Shown here: positions 37,207 to 46,526 of the stretch, piece after piece
How positions within the stretch are numbered: the stretch's first letter is position 1
How the letters are laid out: every line of letters starts with the position of its first letter
Source of the DNA: JABDBE01 sp963817925
GTDB taxonomy: Bacteria; Acidobacteriota; Terriglobia; Terriglobales; Acidobacteriaceae
Assembly (NCBI GenBank): GCA_963817925.1
Contig: CAWFQN010000002.1
Coordinates: 744,001 to 808,000 of the forward strand
Reading direction: 5' to 3'
Length of the DNA stretch: 64,000 bases
Position numbers and translations under genes: made by a program
Notes under the pieces: generated by a model
What the model saw: only the letters and a program-made list of their open reading frames with translations
Database searches by the model: none
What the model was told of the DNA's origin: nothing

Positions 37207-38829
37207 TTAGTTCTCGTTCTGTTGCAGCACCGCGGATTCGAATTTCATCGCACTCGTTGACCGGCTAACAGGTTCGTCCGCCACACCAACCGGCGTCCCG
37301 GCGGAAGAAATGACATATTCCGGATACGCGGAAATCCCGTGCTCATGCAAGTCCAAGCCGTAGAGCTCTCCCTCGCGCGAGACCCGCAGTGTGCCGGTCG
37401 CATTCACAAAATACATAACGGCGTAGGCAACTGCGAAAGTAGTCGTCGTGATAATCAGACTCCCAAGCGCCTGCGCCGTCAGCACCTGCGTGCCGCCTCC
37501 GTACAGCAGTCCTTTGAGCGCCGCTGAATTGTCCGGCGCGACGGGACCAGTCGATCCGTATTTGCCGCAGGCAAACAGGCCGAGCGAGAGCGTTCCCCAG
37601 ATGCCGCACATCCCGTGCACGGGTACCGCGCCGATCGGATCATCAATGCGCAGCCACTCCAGCAACTCGACGCCCGCGACGACCACAACGCCAGCTACGC
37701 CTCCCAGAAGAATCGCACCGGTCGGGCTCACCCAGTAGCACGGACACGTGATGGCTACCAACCCGGCAAGGAATCCGTTAATGGTGAAACTCACATCCCA
37801 CTTTTTATTCGGGATGTAAGCGTAAAGCATCGCGGTCAATCCAGCCGCGCACGCAGCCAGTGTAGTGTTCGTTGCCACCCGGCCGATGCCTTCGAAATCC
37901 ATCGCGGAAAGTGTGCTGCCTGGATTGAAGCCGTACCAGCCGAACCACAGCAGCAGTCCGCCGGTGGCAGCGATCGTTAAGTCGTGAGGCAACATCGGAC
38001 CGCCGCCATCGCGCTTGAATTTGCGCCCGAGACGCGGCCCAAGAACAATGGAGCCAGCCAGCGCGATGACGCCTCCAATGGTATGCACAACCGTGGATCC
38101 GGCGAAATCGTGAAAGCCCGTGCCCAGCGAAGGAAAGAAATGACCGTCGCTGCCCATCAAGGCCAAAAAGCCATCAGGGCCCCACGCCCAGTGCCCGATA
38201 ATCGGGTAAATGAAACCCGAAACGGCGACGCTATACAGCAAGTCACCAACGAATCCAGTGCGGCCGATCATCGCCCCCGAAGTGATCGTCGAGCAAGTAT
38301 CGGCGAATGCAAACTGAAAAAGCCAGAAGGCCAGAAACGAAACTCCGGTGGTTTCGTACGTGGCGGGAACGTCTTTCAGGAAAAACCAGTGGTAGCCGAT
38401 GAAGCCATTGCCGTGGCTGAACATGAACGAGAAGCCAAATGCCCAGAAGAGCAAACCGCACAGGCAGGTGTCCACAATGCATTCCATCAGGACATTCACC
38501 GTCTCGCGGGAGCGGCAGAAACCGGCCTCCAGCATGGTGAATCCGACCTGCATTCCGAACACCAGGAAGGCCGCGATCAGCGTCCAAACAGTATTAATCG
38601 GATTGACGATGTCCGCAGCTTTAACTTCGGCATCAGCCGCATAGACGCACCCGAAGAACAGGCCCGAAACGACTGTGATGAACAGCAGGACCACAGCAAC
38701 GCCGGCGGCCTTACCAAGAAGCAACAGCTTTCCGTAGCGCTGCCATTCCGGATCTCGCAACCGGACGGCCAAACGGGAGAATCTCTCGGGTAGAGACAAC
38801 TTCTTCCGGCTCTGCGGAAAAGCACGCAT
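37207..38829 (-). CDS. amt: ammonium transporter
   Basis: This is a 540-residue Amt/Rh channel with eleven core helices. Conserved pore text includes AFWLFQFAFADTCSTITSGAM, HDFAGSTVVHTIGG (first pore histidine) and VPVHGMCGIWGTLSLG (second pore histidine). It is about 100 residues longer than typical AmtB, with a basic N-terminal segment and a first hydrophobic stretch that may be a signal anchor, and a C-terminal cytoplasmic tail. AAGGAG precedes the ATG. It heads the amt-glnB-glnD-gltB set. Confidence 0.95.
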   Translation of the reverse strand: MRAFPQSRKKLSLPERFSRLAVRLRDPEWQRYGKLLLLGKAAGVAVVLLFITVVSGLFFGCVYAADAEVKAADIVNPINTVWTLIAAFLVFGMQVGFTMLEAGFCRSRETVNVLMECIVDTCLCGLLFWAFGFSFMFSHGNGFIGYHWFFLKDVPATYETTGVSFLAFWLFQFAFADTCSTITSGAMIGRTGFVGDLLYSVAVSGFIYPIIGHWAWGPDGFLALMGSDGHFFPSLGTGFHDFAGSTVVHTIGGVIALAGSIVLGPRLGRKFKRDGGGPMLPHDLTIAATGGLLLWFGWYGFNPGSTLSAMDFEGIGRVATNTTLAACAAGLTAMLYAYIPNKKWDVSFTINGFLAGLVAITCPCYWVSPTGAILLGGVAGVVVVAGVELLEWLRIDDPIGAVPVHGMCGIWGTLSLGLFACGKYGSTGPVAPDNSAALKGLLYGGGTQVLTAQALGSLIITTTTFAVAYAVMYFVNATGTLRVSREGELYGLDLHEHGISAYPEYVISSAGTPVGVADEPVSRSTSAMKFESAVLQQNEN

Positions 38830-39139
38830 CGCATCGCTCCTTGACAGGTCTATTGGGGAAACCGCATTTCACAAACACTGCTCACGTTCTACCCGAATTG
38901 CTTATTCCCGGATAAACTCGGCGAATCCGTAGATAGCAAGCGCGACAATAAAAGACCGATCCCGCCACCGTCCAATGCATAGTTCTTATCACAAGCATCG
39001 GAAATATCTCTGCAATTTAAATTTATGGGAGACATAAACGAGATTTATCCAAGCCCTCGCGGATCAACATTCCCGGAACTGCAATACCCAACGGGAGGCA
39101 CCGTTTACGGCTCGATCAAATCACTTAAGGTCGTCTCGA
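38830..39139. other. 310-base spacer upstream of amt
   Basis: This AT-richer spacer separates the end of the response-regulator gene from the amt start on the same strand. It must hold the amt promoter. I looked for a sigma-54-type GG-N10-GC element and saw no clear match. No gene is supported here. Confidence 0.5.
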
Positions 39140-39898
39140 TCAACCGCTTCCTGAGGACAGCCATTTCTCGAGGTGGTCTGCGTAGGTGCGGCTGGAGCGG
39201 TGTTCGGAACCGTCTAGAAGCTTCACGATGAACTCGCGGTTTTCGATGGATCGAAGCTCCAGAATGCAGGCTGTGCGCACGATGCGCGAACGATGGATGC
39301 GAAGAAACTTCGAGGGGTCAAGCTTTTGTTCCAGCGAACTCATGGTTTCTCGCAACAAGTGAGAGCGGTTGCGAGTATGCAGCTCCGCATAATCTCCGGC
39401 AGCCACGATCCATTCGATGTCCTCCGCAAGCACGATCTGAATCCGTGAACCGGTCCGCACTGTGAAGCGTGAAACATACTTCTCAGAGTTGCGGTCGAGC
39501 ATCCGCAAAATGCGTTCAGTGATCGCGGTCCTCGAAGTCGAATCCACAAGCCTCCGCGCGCGATTTACCGCGGCGGCAAAGCGTTCGTCGTCCACTGGCT
39601 TGAGCAGATAGTCCAGCGCGTGAACTTCGAATGCCCGCAAGGCGTGTTGTTCATGCGCTGTGAGAAAGATAACGCCAGGCAGATTCTCTTTGGGCAGAGT
39701 GCGGAGAACCTCGAATCCGTCCATGCCCGGCATTTGCACATCAAGGAACACAACGTCGGGCGAAAGCTCGCATATCTTCTCTACCGCCGACGAACCATCC
39801 CCGCATTCGCCTACGATCTCGACGTCGCTGCATTGTTTCAGCCTCAGTGCAACGCCGCGGCGAGCCAACGGTTCATCATCAACAATCAACGCGCGCAC
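39140..39898 (-). CDS. LytTR-family response regulator
   Basis: This is a 252-residue protein: a receiver domain (ALIVDDEPLARRG, phospho-acceptor Asp in VVFLDVQMPGMDG, conserved Lys in LDYLLKPVDD) and a C-terminal LytTR DNA-binding domain (IEWIVAAGDYAELHTRNRSHLLRETMSSLE, KFLRIHRSRIV). I choose GTG 39898: AAGAGG lies seven bases upstream and the start overlaps the kinase gene end by 13 bases. Target genes are unknown. Confidence 0.92.
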   Translation of the reverse strand: MRALIVDDEPLARRGVALRLKQCSDVEIVGECGDGSSAVEKICELSPDVVFLDVQMPGMDGFEVLRTLPKENLPGVIFLTAHEQHALRAFEVHALDYLLKPVDDERFAAAVNRARRLVDSTSRTAITERILRMLDRNSEKYVSRFTVRTGSRIQIVLAEDIEWIVAAGDYAELHTRNRSHLLRETMSSLEQKLDPSKFLRIHRSRIVRTACILELRSIENREFIVKLLDGSEHRSSRTYADHLEKWLSSGSG

Positions 39899-40962
39899 AA
39901 GAGAACCTCTTGTCCTTGGGTACTTCTTCGAGTGGGTAGTTCCACAGTCACCTCGCAGCCGCCGACCCGGGGCCACACCAGCGTAAAGTTCTGGTCAATA
40001 CCATAAAGCGTCTTTAGACGCTCAATCGTGTTGGACAAGCCAATGCCGTTCATGGGCTTGTTTTCCATCGCGGCAACTGCACCCGAATTCTTGACGATGA
40101 TCTGCAATTGACCATCGTGAAACTCGCTTCGGATTGCAATGGTTCCGCCTTCGACGACGGGAGCAATGCCATGCCGCACGGCGTTCTCCACCAAAGGCTG
40201 CAGCAACATACTCGGAACCAGAGCGTCCAGCGTTTCCGGAGAAATCGCGAGGTCCACCCTCAATCGATCTCCAAGTCTGATCTGCTCGATCGCAAGGTAC
40301 TGTTCAGTGAAGGCAATCTCCTGCGAGAGGGGCACTTCCAGAACCATCTCATTATCCAGGCTAGTTCTGAGAAGCTCGCCAATTTGCGCCAGCATGCGCG
40401 TCGCGGCTGGAGCATTCCCTTCCAGCACGAGTGTAGAAACCGCGTTTAGAGAATTGAACAGAAAATGCGGATTCAACTGGTAGCGCAAAGCACTGAGCCG
40501 GGCCTCGCGAGCCTCAGCTTCGGCGCGAAGCAAGCGTTCCCTTTCCTGCGCCGATTGCTGCCAGGCCTTGATGCTGAAATACAGACTGCACCAGAGGAAA
40601 AGAACCACCGCGAACTGCACCGAGTTCCCTGCCAAGTCAGCCCAATCCATTTTGCGGAAGCCTAACACCGAGAACTCGGCGGCGAACGCCCCCGCCGCTC
40701 CCACTAAGAGTGACCAGACAAACACTCGGATCTCGAAAGTCAGCCACGGAAGCGCGCTTCGCCACAATGCCTGGCAAATAGGACGCAGTACGCAACTGCC
40801 CATGAACATGAACACCACAACCAGCGTGTCATCGCGGAAGGCTCCGGAGCGATGTAAAAAATCAGGGATCGATCCCACAAGCACCAGCACATACAAGCAC
40901 GCCCATCCCATGATCTGGAGCTGCCAGAATGAAGGGAAACCGAACTCGTCGCGCTTGAGCAT
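39886..40962 (-). CDS. LytS-type sensor histidine kinase
   Basis: This is a 358-residue membrane kinase. Residues about 10-150 contain four hydrophobic segments without an obvious ligand domain; the His-kinase domain follows with RYQLNPHFLFNSLNAVSTLV (phospho-acceptor histidine) and the ATPase part MLLQPLVENAVRHGIAP and NGIGLSNTIERL. ATG at 40962 is used, although the frame opens at 40998. It overlaps the response-regulator gene and forms a two-component pair with it. It is divergent from the secreted-protein gene at 41133. Confidence 0.92.
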   Translation of the reverse strand: MLKRDEFGFPSFWQLQIMGWACLYVLVLVGSIPDFLHRSGAFRDDTLVVVFMFMGSCVLRPICQALWRSALPWLTFEIRVFVWSLLVGAAGAFAAEFSVLGFRKMDWADLAGNSVQFAVVLFLWCSLYFSIKAWQQSAQERERLLRAEAEAREARLSALRYQLNPHFLFNSLNAVSTLVLEGNAPAATRMLAQIGELLRTSLDNEMVLEVPLSQEIAFTEQYLAIEQIRLGDRLRVDLAISPETLDALVPSMLLQPLVENAVRHGIAPVVEGGTIAIRSEFHDGQLQIIVKNSGAVAAMENKPMNGIGLSNTIERLKTLYGIDQNFTLVWPRVGGCEVTVELPTRRSTQGQEVLLCAR

Positions 40963-41132
40963 GATCAGTATTCTAGCCCAAGAACGCTGCCGTTCCACTT
41001 CAGTTCGCCGCGCAGAACCTGCGACCTATCGCACCACTCAAGCTGCCCGCAGACCCACCGCAACCGACCACCCTGGCCTGGATTAATCTCCACCAGTGAT
41101 GAGATCAAACCTGATGGAGAGGAGAAACGAAA

Positions 41133-42086
41133 GTGCTCTTAACAGTCGTCAGAAGTAGATACCACACGCGAATCTCAGTCCGAGCGGCCAGCACCTTGAC
41201 CATGCTTGTCGCCACCATGCTTGTTGCCCTGCTGCTCTGCGCGGAAGGCTATACTCAGGGCCAGACGGCTCAGGAAGTGCAGAATTCCTTCCCTAATACC
41301 GATCCGTTCATCACCCGCGTCGCCCAGCATCAGAAGGATCTCGAATCCCTGCTCAGCCAATACACCTACACGGACCGGATCACGACCTACACGCTGGACA
41401 AGAAAGGGCAAGTTCGAAGCCAACACACGGATACCTACTACATCACGCCAACAGCTTACGAGTTCTTTATCCTCCACGTCAGCCACGACGGAAAGCCGAT
41501 GTCGCAGAGCGATCTGCAAAAACAAGAAAAAGAGATCGAACATAAAATACGCCAGTACGAACAGAAAGCACAGAAACCCGGCGAGGTTCATCCCAAGAAC
41601 GATATTCTGTTTTCCGACATCATTCTGAAGTCTCGATTCACGCCTTTGCGCTGGGACGACATTCATGGAAAGTGCATGATCGTCTACGCCTTCGAACCGA
41701 AATCACCTCCGCGACGCCAGGGAGACCTCGCGGGCAAAGTCGCAGGCGACATGAAGGGGACCATGTGGATCAGCCCGGATGACGAGGAAATCGCTCGCAT
41801 GGAGTTCACCAGCGTATCGTCGCTGAGCCTGGGCCTGGGTTTCCTTGGTAGCGTCAAAGGCTTTGAGGGTTTCATCGAGCAGCAAAAAGTGCATGACGAG
41901 ATTTGGCTACCCAGACATCAAGAGTTTGTTGCGCAAGGGCGGCAACTCATCGCGGGATTTCGCATCCGCCAGATGGACGAGTTCAGCGATTATCTCAAGG
42001 CTTCCACGGATGTCTTCCAACAGATCCACTCTCCGAATGCTGATGCAAGCGGTGATACAAAGGTCTCCAAACAGGTGGAACAGTGA
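41133..42086 (+). CDS. secreted protein of unknown function
   Basis: This is a 317-residue protein with a long N-terminal signal (hydrophobic LTMLVATMLVALLLCAEG, cleavage near residue 40). The mature part begins with a helical segment (RVAQHQKDLESLLSQYTYTD), then a lysine-rich coiled-coil-like stretch (SQSDLQKQEKEIEHKIRQYEQK) and a beta-rich C-terminal half resembling outer-membrane-lipoprotein-sorting folds (GTMWISPDDEEIARMEF). The family is not recognised with certainty. It starts with GTG. It overlaps the next gene by GTGA, so the two are coupled. Confidence 0.75.
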   Translation: MLLTVVRSRYHTRISVRAASTLTMLVATMLVALLLCAEGYTQGQTAQEVQNSFPNTDPFITRVAQHQKDLESLLSQYTYTDRITTYTLDKKGQVRSQHTDTYYITPTAYEFFILHVSHDGKPMSQSDLQKQEKEIEHKIRQYEQKAQKPGEVHPKNDILFSDIILKSRFTPLRWDDIHGKCMIVYAFEPKSPPRRQGDLAGKVAGDMKGTMWISPDDEEIARMEFTSVSSLSLGLGFLGSVKGFEGFIEQQKVHDEIWLPRHQEFVAQGRQLIAGFRIRQMDEFSDYLKASTDVFQQIHSPNADASGDTKVSKQVEQ

Positions 42087-43405
42087 GCGAAACGATCATA
42101 TCGAAGGATCCGACGCGAGGGCTTGGCAAAGAATGCCTCAGTGAGAGTCCACAGCCGGTTGCCGAAAAAGAGCGCATCGTCAGCATCGACGTGCTGCGCG
42201 GTTTCGCGTTGCTGGGCATTCTCCCCATGAACATTCAGTATTTCTCGATGATCAGCGCCGCCTATTGGAATCCCACTGCGTACGGCGACCTGCGTGGAGG
42301 AAATTTCTGGGTCTGGTTGCTCAGCCATGTCTTGGCAGACGAGAAGTTCATGACGATTTTCTCCATGCTGTTTGGAGCCGGAATTCTGCTCATGACCAGC
42401 CGCGTCGAGGCCGCAGGTAGGCCCTCTGCAGCTCTGCACTACCGGCGCATGGGCTGGCTGATTCTGTTTGGCCTGGCTCATGCCTACCTTTTGTGGAGCG
42501 GAGATATTTTGGTCGCCTACGGAATTTGCGGGCTGTTGGTCTACCTTTGCCGCAGATTTCGGCCACGCACGCTGCTGGTTATGGGCGTCCTCGCCATCGC
42601 CGTCGCGTCGGCGTCAATGACGGCGTACGGCCTGTGGTCGCAGCATTGGCCTCCCGCGCAAGTGCAAGCCGCTCGCGAACAGTTGTGGATGCCCACGCCA
42701 GCGATGGCTACGAAGGAGATCGCGGCCTATCGAGGAAGTTGGACGGCCCAAATGAGTTTTCGCGTACCGGACTCCCTGCAAATGGAAACCAATTTCTTTG
42801 TAGGGTTCACATTTTGGCGGGTCACTGGGCTAATGCTGGTTGGTATGGCCCTTTTCAAGCAGGGAGTTTTCAGTGCCAAGAGGCCATCATCGTTCTACCG
42901 GACGCTGATCGCCGTCGGATTACTCCTCGGCATTCCCGTGACGCTCTACGGAACATACCGTGACTTCGCCGCCGGTTGGGACTTCCGTTATTCCTTCTTT
43001 TACGGCATGCAATTTAATTATTGGGCGAGTCTGTTGGTCAGCCTGGGCTGGGTCGGCACAATCATGCTCGCGTCGAAGGCGGCAGCGCTGATTCCGTTCA
43101 CCCGTCGCCTAGCTGCGGTCGGCCGGATGGCGTTTACGAACTACATTATGCATACGGTAGTGTGCACCACTCTTTTCTACGGTCACGGCTTTGGCTTGAT
43201 TGGCAAAGTATCGCGAGTGGGGCAGTTCGCTATCGTGCTCGTGATTTGGGCGGTTCAGTTGGTAGTGTCTCCCATCTGGTTGCGTTACTTCCTGTTTGGA
43301 CCGCTGGAATGGCTGTGGCGATCGCTGACCTATCTGCAATGGGAACCGTTCCGTCGCAATTCCGGGGTTGGGCAGACAATAGCGAGCCGCGCATCTTCCA
43401 TCTGA
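42083..43405 (+). CDS. DUF418-family (YeiB-like) membrane protein
   Basis: This is a 440-residue protein with about ten membrane helices. The opening RIVSIDVLRGFALLGILPMNIQYFS and the C-terminal GRMAFTNYIMHTVVCTTLFYGHGFGL and WLRYFLFGPLEWLWRSLTY are diagnostic of the DUF418 family (YeiB, acyltransferase-like topology). Its role is unknown; related proteins are discussed as membrane acyl-transfer or transport proteins. GTG 42083 overlaps the preceding stop, linking it to the secreted-protein gene. Confidence 0.88.
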   Translation: MSETIISKDPTRGLGKECLSESPQPVAEKERIVSIDVLRGFALLGILPMNIQYFSMISAAYWNPTAYGDLRGGNFWVWLLSHVLADEKFMTIFSMLFGAGILLMTSRVEAAGRPSAALHYRRMGWLILFGLAHAYLLWSGDILVAYGICGLLVYLCRRFRPRTLLVMGVLAIAVASASMTAYGLWSQHWPPAQVQAAREQLWMPTPAMATKEIAAYRGSWTAQMSFRVPDSLQMETNFFVGFTFWRVTGLMLVGMALFKQGVFSAKRPSSFYRTLIAVGLLLGIPVTLYGTYRDFAAGWDFRYSFFYGMQFNYWASLLVSLGWVGTIMLASKAAALIPFTRRLAAVGRMAFTNYIMHTVVCTTLFYGHGFGLIGKVSRVGQFAIVLVIWAVQLVVSPIWLRYFLFGPLEWLWRSLTYLQWEPFRRNSGVGQTIASRASSI

Positions 43406-43510
43406 AGCCAGGGTGAGCAAATGTCACAGTGTGGTGCGGGGCAGGCTACACTGTTGTGTCCACCGGTATGACACCGGTCAAAGTTGCCAAACAGAGGAGG
43501 GCAAGCGACT

Positions 43511-43960
43511 TTGTTCACACCGCAGGCCATTGGATACGTCAGAAGCTCGTACAAGGACACTCGCGAAATTCCCAAAGGATTGGGCGCAAAACACGACGCG
43601 GAAGGTGTTCTCGAAGTATTGCCGGAATTCGGGCCCGGACTCACTGATATCGAGGGTTTCTCTCACCTCATCGTCATCTGGGTATTCGATCACTCGCAAG
43701 GATTTGAATTGCTGGGCACGCCACCGAGCGATAATCGACCGCACGGCGTGTTCGCCACGCGGTCCCCAAGACGTCCCAACCCAGTCGGCCTGACCATTGT
43801 CGAGCTTCTTAGTCGAGACGGCACACGGCTGCACGTACGCGGCGTAGACATGATTGATGGGACCCCGATTCTGGACATCAAGCCATACCTGTCAAGCATC
43901 CCGGCAGAGAAGTTGCGGCGTGGCTGGCTCGCAGAAGCGGAAGCGCGTAGAGACAAATGA
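43511..43960 (+). CDS. trmO: tRNA (m6t6A37) methyltransferase TrmO/TsaA family
   Basis: This is a 149-residue beta-barrel SAM enzyme that N6-methylates t6A37 of tRNA-Thr. FTPQAIGYVRSSYKD, GFSHLIVIWVF and FATRSPRRPNPVGLTIVELL are the family hallmarks. The frame opens at 43484, but GAGGAGGG (43494-43501) is spaced correctly for TTG 43511, which I take as the start. The C-terminal half of Escherichia coli TrmO is absent, as in many short bacterial versions. It is convergent with the CHAT gene. Confidence 0.9.
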   Translation: MFTPQAIGYVRSSYKDTREIPKGLGAKHDAEGVLEVLPEFGPGLTDIEGFSHLIVIWVFDHSQGFELLGTPPSDNRPHGVFATRSPRRPNPVGLTIVELLSRDGTRLHVRGVDMIDGTPILDIKPYLSSIPAEKLRRGWLAEAEARRDK

Positions 43961-44006
43961 CCCGCGACTTACTGAACCTGATCTTCACCACAAGCAAACG
44001 AATTCC

Positions 44007-46526
44007 CTAAGTACCGGTATAAAGCTGAAACGGTGCCCAGTAGAACGGCTTGCGAAAGACGCCGTCGGAGTGCAGCAAGGAGAGCTTGGCGGAGCGGAGA
44101 GCTGCCTCCGGGCTTCTGCCCTTCTTCAGTTCGTCGTAGAGTTGGTCCATGAGGCGAGGCGTTGAGGCATCGCTGACTTCCCAAAGCGCGCCGATCACGT
44201 TGTGAGCCCCAGCGCGCCGAAACGCCCACGAGAGTCCCACTAATCCCTCCCCTGTATAAGCACGACTGCCCGCACCGTAGCAGGTCGAAATAGTCACCAG
44301 CTCCGCATGTATAGGGTGGCGAATGATGTCGCGTGCGTATAGCTTGAACGAATCTTCCTCCGGAGACGCTTTTGACAATATGACAGCCGAGTCCAACGGA
44401 CTCAGGCGACTGGCAGTGCCATGGGCGACGAAATGGATATACGCGAACTGTTCCGGTTCGCTCCCCAGGTATGCGGGTGCGGTGGCTCCCACGCGTGTGT
44501 AAATCTGCCGCTCCGCTGGAGTGAAATGTTTTTCGATATTGGTTATTTCCAGCTCAGCCTCTGGTAATTCGCCATATTCAGGATCGGGAGAGATGGCATC
44601 ACCCATAAGCAGGAGCTTTCTCGACTCACTTTTCGCCGATTTATGTGATGCGGCCAGAAGTCTGAGCGAGCTGGCATTGACGACGGTTACATCCTCGATC
44701 CAGTAGTGCAGTTTGGGCTCGGGCACTAACAATGTTTCGAAATTTAAACCATTCAAGCTGCCGTCGGGGATGACGATTACCCGCGAATTGGCTGCGATGG
44801 CCTGCTGTGCGGGAGCTACCAGAATGTCGAAGAGCTTAGTGCCTTCCGAGTTCGCCGTTTGCAACACGTCTCGCGGACCCATGAGAGCCTTGCGATAGTT
44901 TTGCACGGCTGCGTCAATCTCTGTCGCGGGAGGAAGCTGAAATAATCTGATCTGGTCCTTCGTCACCACCCACAGACAGGACTGCTTCGGACCCAGCCAG
45001 TAGAAAAGGATCGTGCCGCCGACATCTCGCGCGATCCGGAGCGGATTGACGGTCGCGGGCGATCTGGACGAACTCTTTTGTAGCAGGCCGAGTCCATCGG
45101 CCAGCGTCTGAGCCCGACTGTATTCGGCTGTCTGCAAGGCTTCTGCAGTTTTTCCCTGCTTGAGAAGAAAATGAATGTAATCGTCATAGAGCTGCGCCGC
45201 ATTTGTCATGAAGGGTAGCTCGAAATCTTCGTGGTGGAGCGAAGAACGGGCTGCTTCGAAGGAACTGAGAGCGGTGCGATAAAACTTGTCTGCATCGGAA
45301 AAACGATGCTCATCCTCGTAAACACCCGCCAGTTCGCGTTGCGCCTCCCATTGCAGCGAGGGATCTACCTTCGGATCGGTCGCAATCTCGTGAAAGATCT
45401 GCTCAGCCTGAACCGAATCGCCAGTGCGAAGGGCAACTTGTCCCTTCGCGAGCATGGGATAGAGTTCGTCCACGCGATTCCCATCCGCGCGAGCTAGGGC
45501 GATGGCTTCCTCACTGTACTGTCTCGCAAGATCGAGTTGTCCGGTCCGTTCCGTGACAAACGCGAGTGCGACCAAAGCGTTGAGTATGTCCTCTTTGCTA
45601 TCGATCTTGCGCGCCAAAGCTAACGACTGTCTGTAGTAGTCCTCGGCCAATGGAAACTTGCTCGCATCCATATAAACGTAGCCGATGTTAGTAAGCCACT
45701 TGACCTCGTCAAACAAATCGCCTAATTCCTCTGCAGTCAGATTGGCCTCGACGAAAAGATCGAGGGCTCTCTCGGAATCGCCGGTCTTGTAGTACGCCCA
45801 GCCACGGTTCCCCGAAGCACCTTCCATGATCAGCTTTGCACCGATCGTCTCCGCCGCCTCGTGTGCCGCCTTTGACCACTCAATGGCCTCGTCAAAGTGT
45901 TCCTGCAACAAGGCTGTGTTGCTTAACTTCAGCAGTGCCACTGCTTCTGTAAAACGGTTCTTTCGCTGGCGAGCTAACTGAAGAGACTTTTCGAATTGTA
46001 GTTGGGCGCGATTGTATTCTCCTCGCTCCACTTGAAACATCCCTAGCGCTATGAACACCTGACTAATCACGTCGCTGCCTGACGCTAAACAGTTCTGCTC
46101 TAGCTCGCCCAATAACGCCTCCGCCTCTGCGAGCCTGTGCATGCCGATATAGGCGAACGCAATCTGTGCTCGCCTTTGGAAATCAAGATCACTGTTTTTG
46201 AGAGAGGTGGGAAAGTCAGCACTAACAACAGGGAAAACATCACCGTACATTCCGCGCCAAGTCAGAACCCTGCTGTCGAGAACGCGGAAGTTCCACGCCC
46301 AGAGTGGGTCTCGCACGGAATAGTACCGCCAACCAACTTCAGCTTGGTTTTGCGCCCTGGCAAGGTCACCGCGTAGAAAGACTTCTTGTGCTTGTTCAAA
46401 CTCCACCTGTGGGTTTCGCCCACGGACGCACCCAAGAATCACAAGGGTTAGCGCGAGTAAGCTTCCGCTTAACCGCCGCCTCCGCCGCCTGTGCCATTCG
46501 CCTTCCCCACAGCGGCGCTGATACAT
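44007..46526 (-). CDS. TPR-CHAT caspase-like lipoprotein
   Basis: This protein has about 839 residues. Its N-terminus has an Arg6 run followed by a hydrophobic stretch ending LTLVILGC, which looks like a lipoprotein signal with Cys at about residue 33. Residues about 60-470 form TPR repeats (for example GNRGWAYYKTGDSERALDLF). The C-terminal CHAT domain has the caspase-type pair: His702 in HFVAHGTASR and Cys749 in TISTCYGAGS, plus the final ALWEVSDASTP. CHAT domains are cysteine-protease-like. ATG 46526 overlaps the preceding gene by 58 bases. It closes the sigma/anti-sigma cluster. Confidence 0.88.
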   Translation of the reverse strand: MYQRRCGEGEWHRRRRRRLSGSLLALTLVILGCVRGRNPQVEFEQAQEVFLRGDLARAQNQAEVGWRYYSVRDPLWAWNFRVLDSRVLTWRGMYGDVFPVVSADFPTSLKNSDLDFQRRAQIAFAYIGMHRLAEAEALLGELEQNCLASGSDVISQVFIALGMFQVERGEYNRAQLQFEKSLQLARQRKNRFTEAVALLKLSNTALLQEHFDEAIEWSKAAHEAAETIGAKLIMEGASGNRGWAYYKTGDSERALDLFVEANLTAEELGDLFDEVKWLTNIGYVYMDASKFPLAEDYYRQSLALARKIDSKEDILNALVALAFVTERTGQLDLARQYSEEAIALARADGNRVDELYPMLAKGQVALRTGDSVQAEQIFHEIATDPKVDPSLQWEAQRELAGVYEDEHRFSDADKFYRTALSSFEAARSSLHHEDFELPFMTNAAQLYDDYIHFLLKQGKTAEALQTAEYSRAQTLADGLGLLQKSSSRSPATVNPLRIARDVGGTILFYWLGPKQSCLWVVTKDQIRLFQLPPATEIDAAVQNYRKALMGPRDVLQTANSEGTKLFDILVAPAQQAIAANSRVIVIPDGSLNGLNFETLLVPEPKLHYWIEDVTVVNASSLRLLAASHKSAKSESRKLLLMGDAISPDPEYGELPEAELEITNIEKHFTPAERQIYTRVGATAPAYLGSEPEQFAYIHFVAHGTASRLSPLDSAVILSKASPEEDSFKLYARDIIRHPIHAELVTISTCYGAGSRAYTGEGLVGLSWAFRRAGAHNVIGALWEVSDASTPRLMDQLYDELKKGRSPEAALRSAKLSLLHSDGVFRKPFYWAPFQLYTGT

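Noticed and set aside
38830..39139. possible sigma-54 promoter upstream of amt
   Set aside because: No GG-N10-GC element with the expected flanking bases was found on reading.
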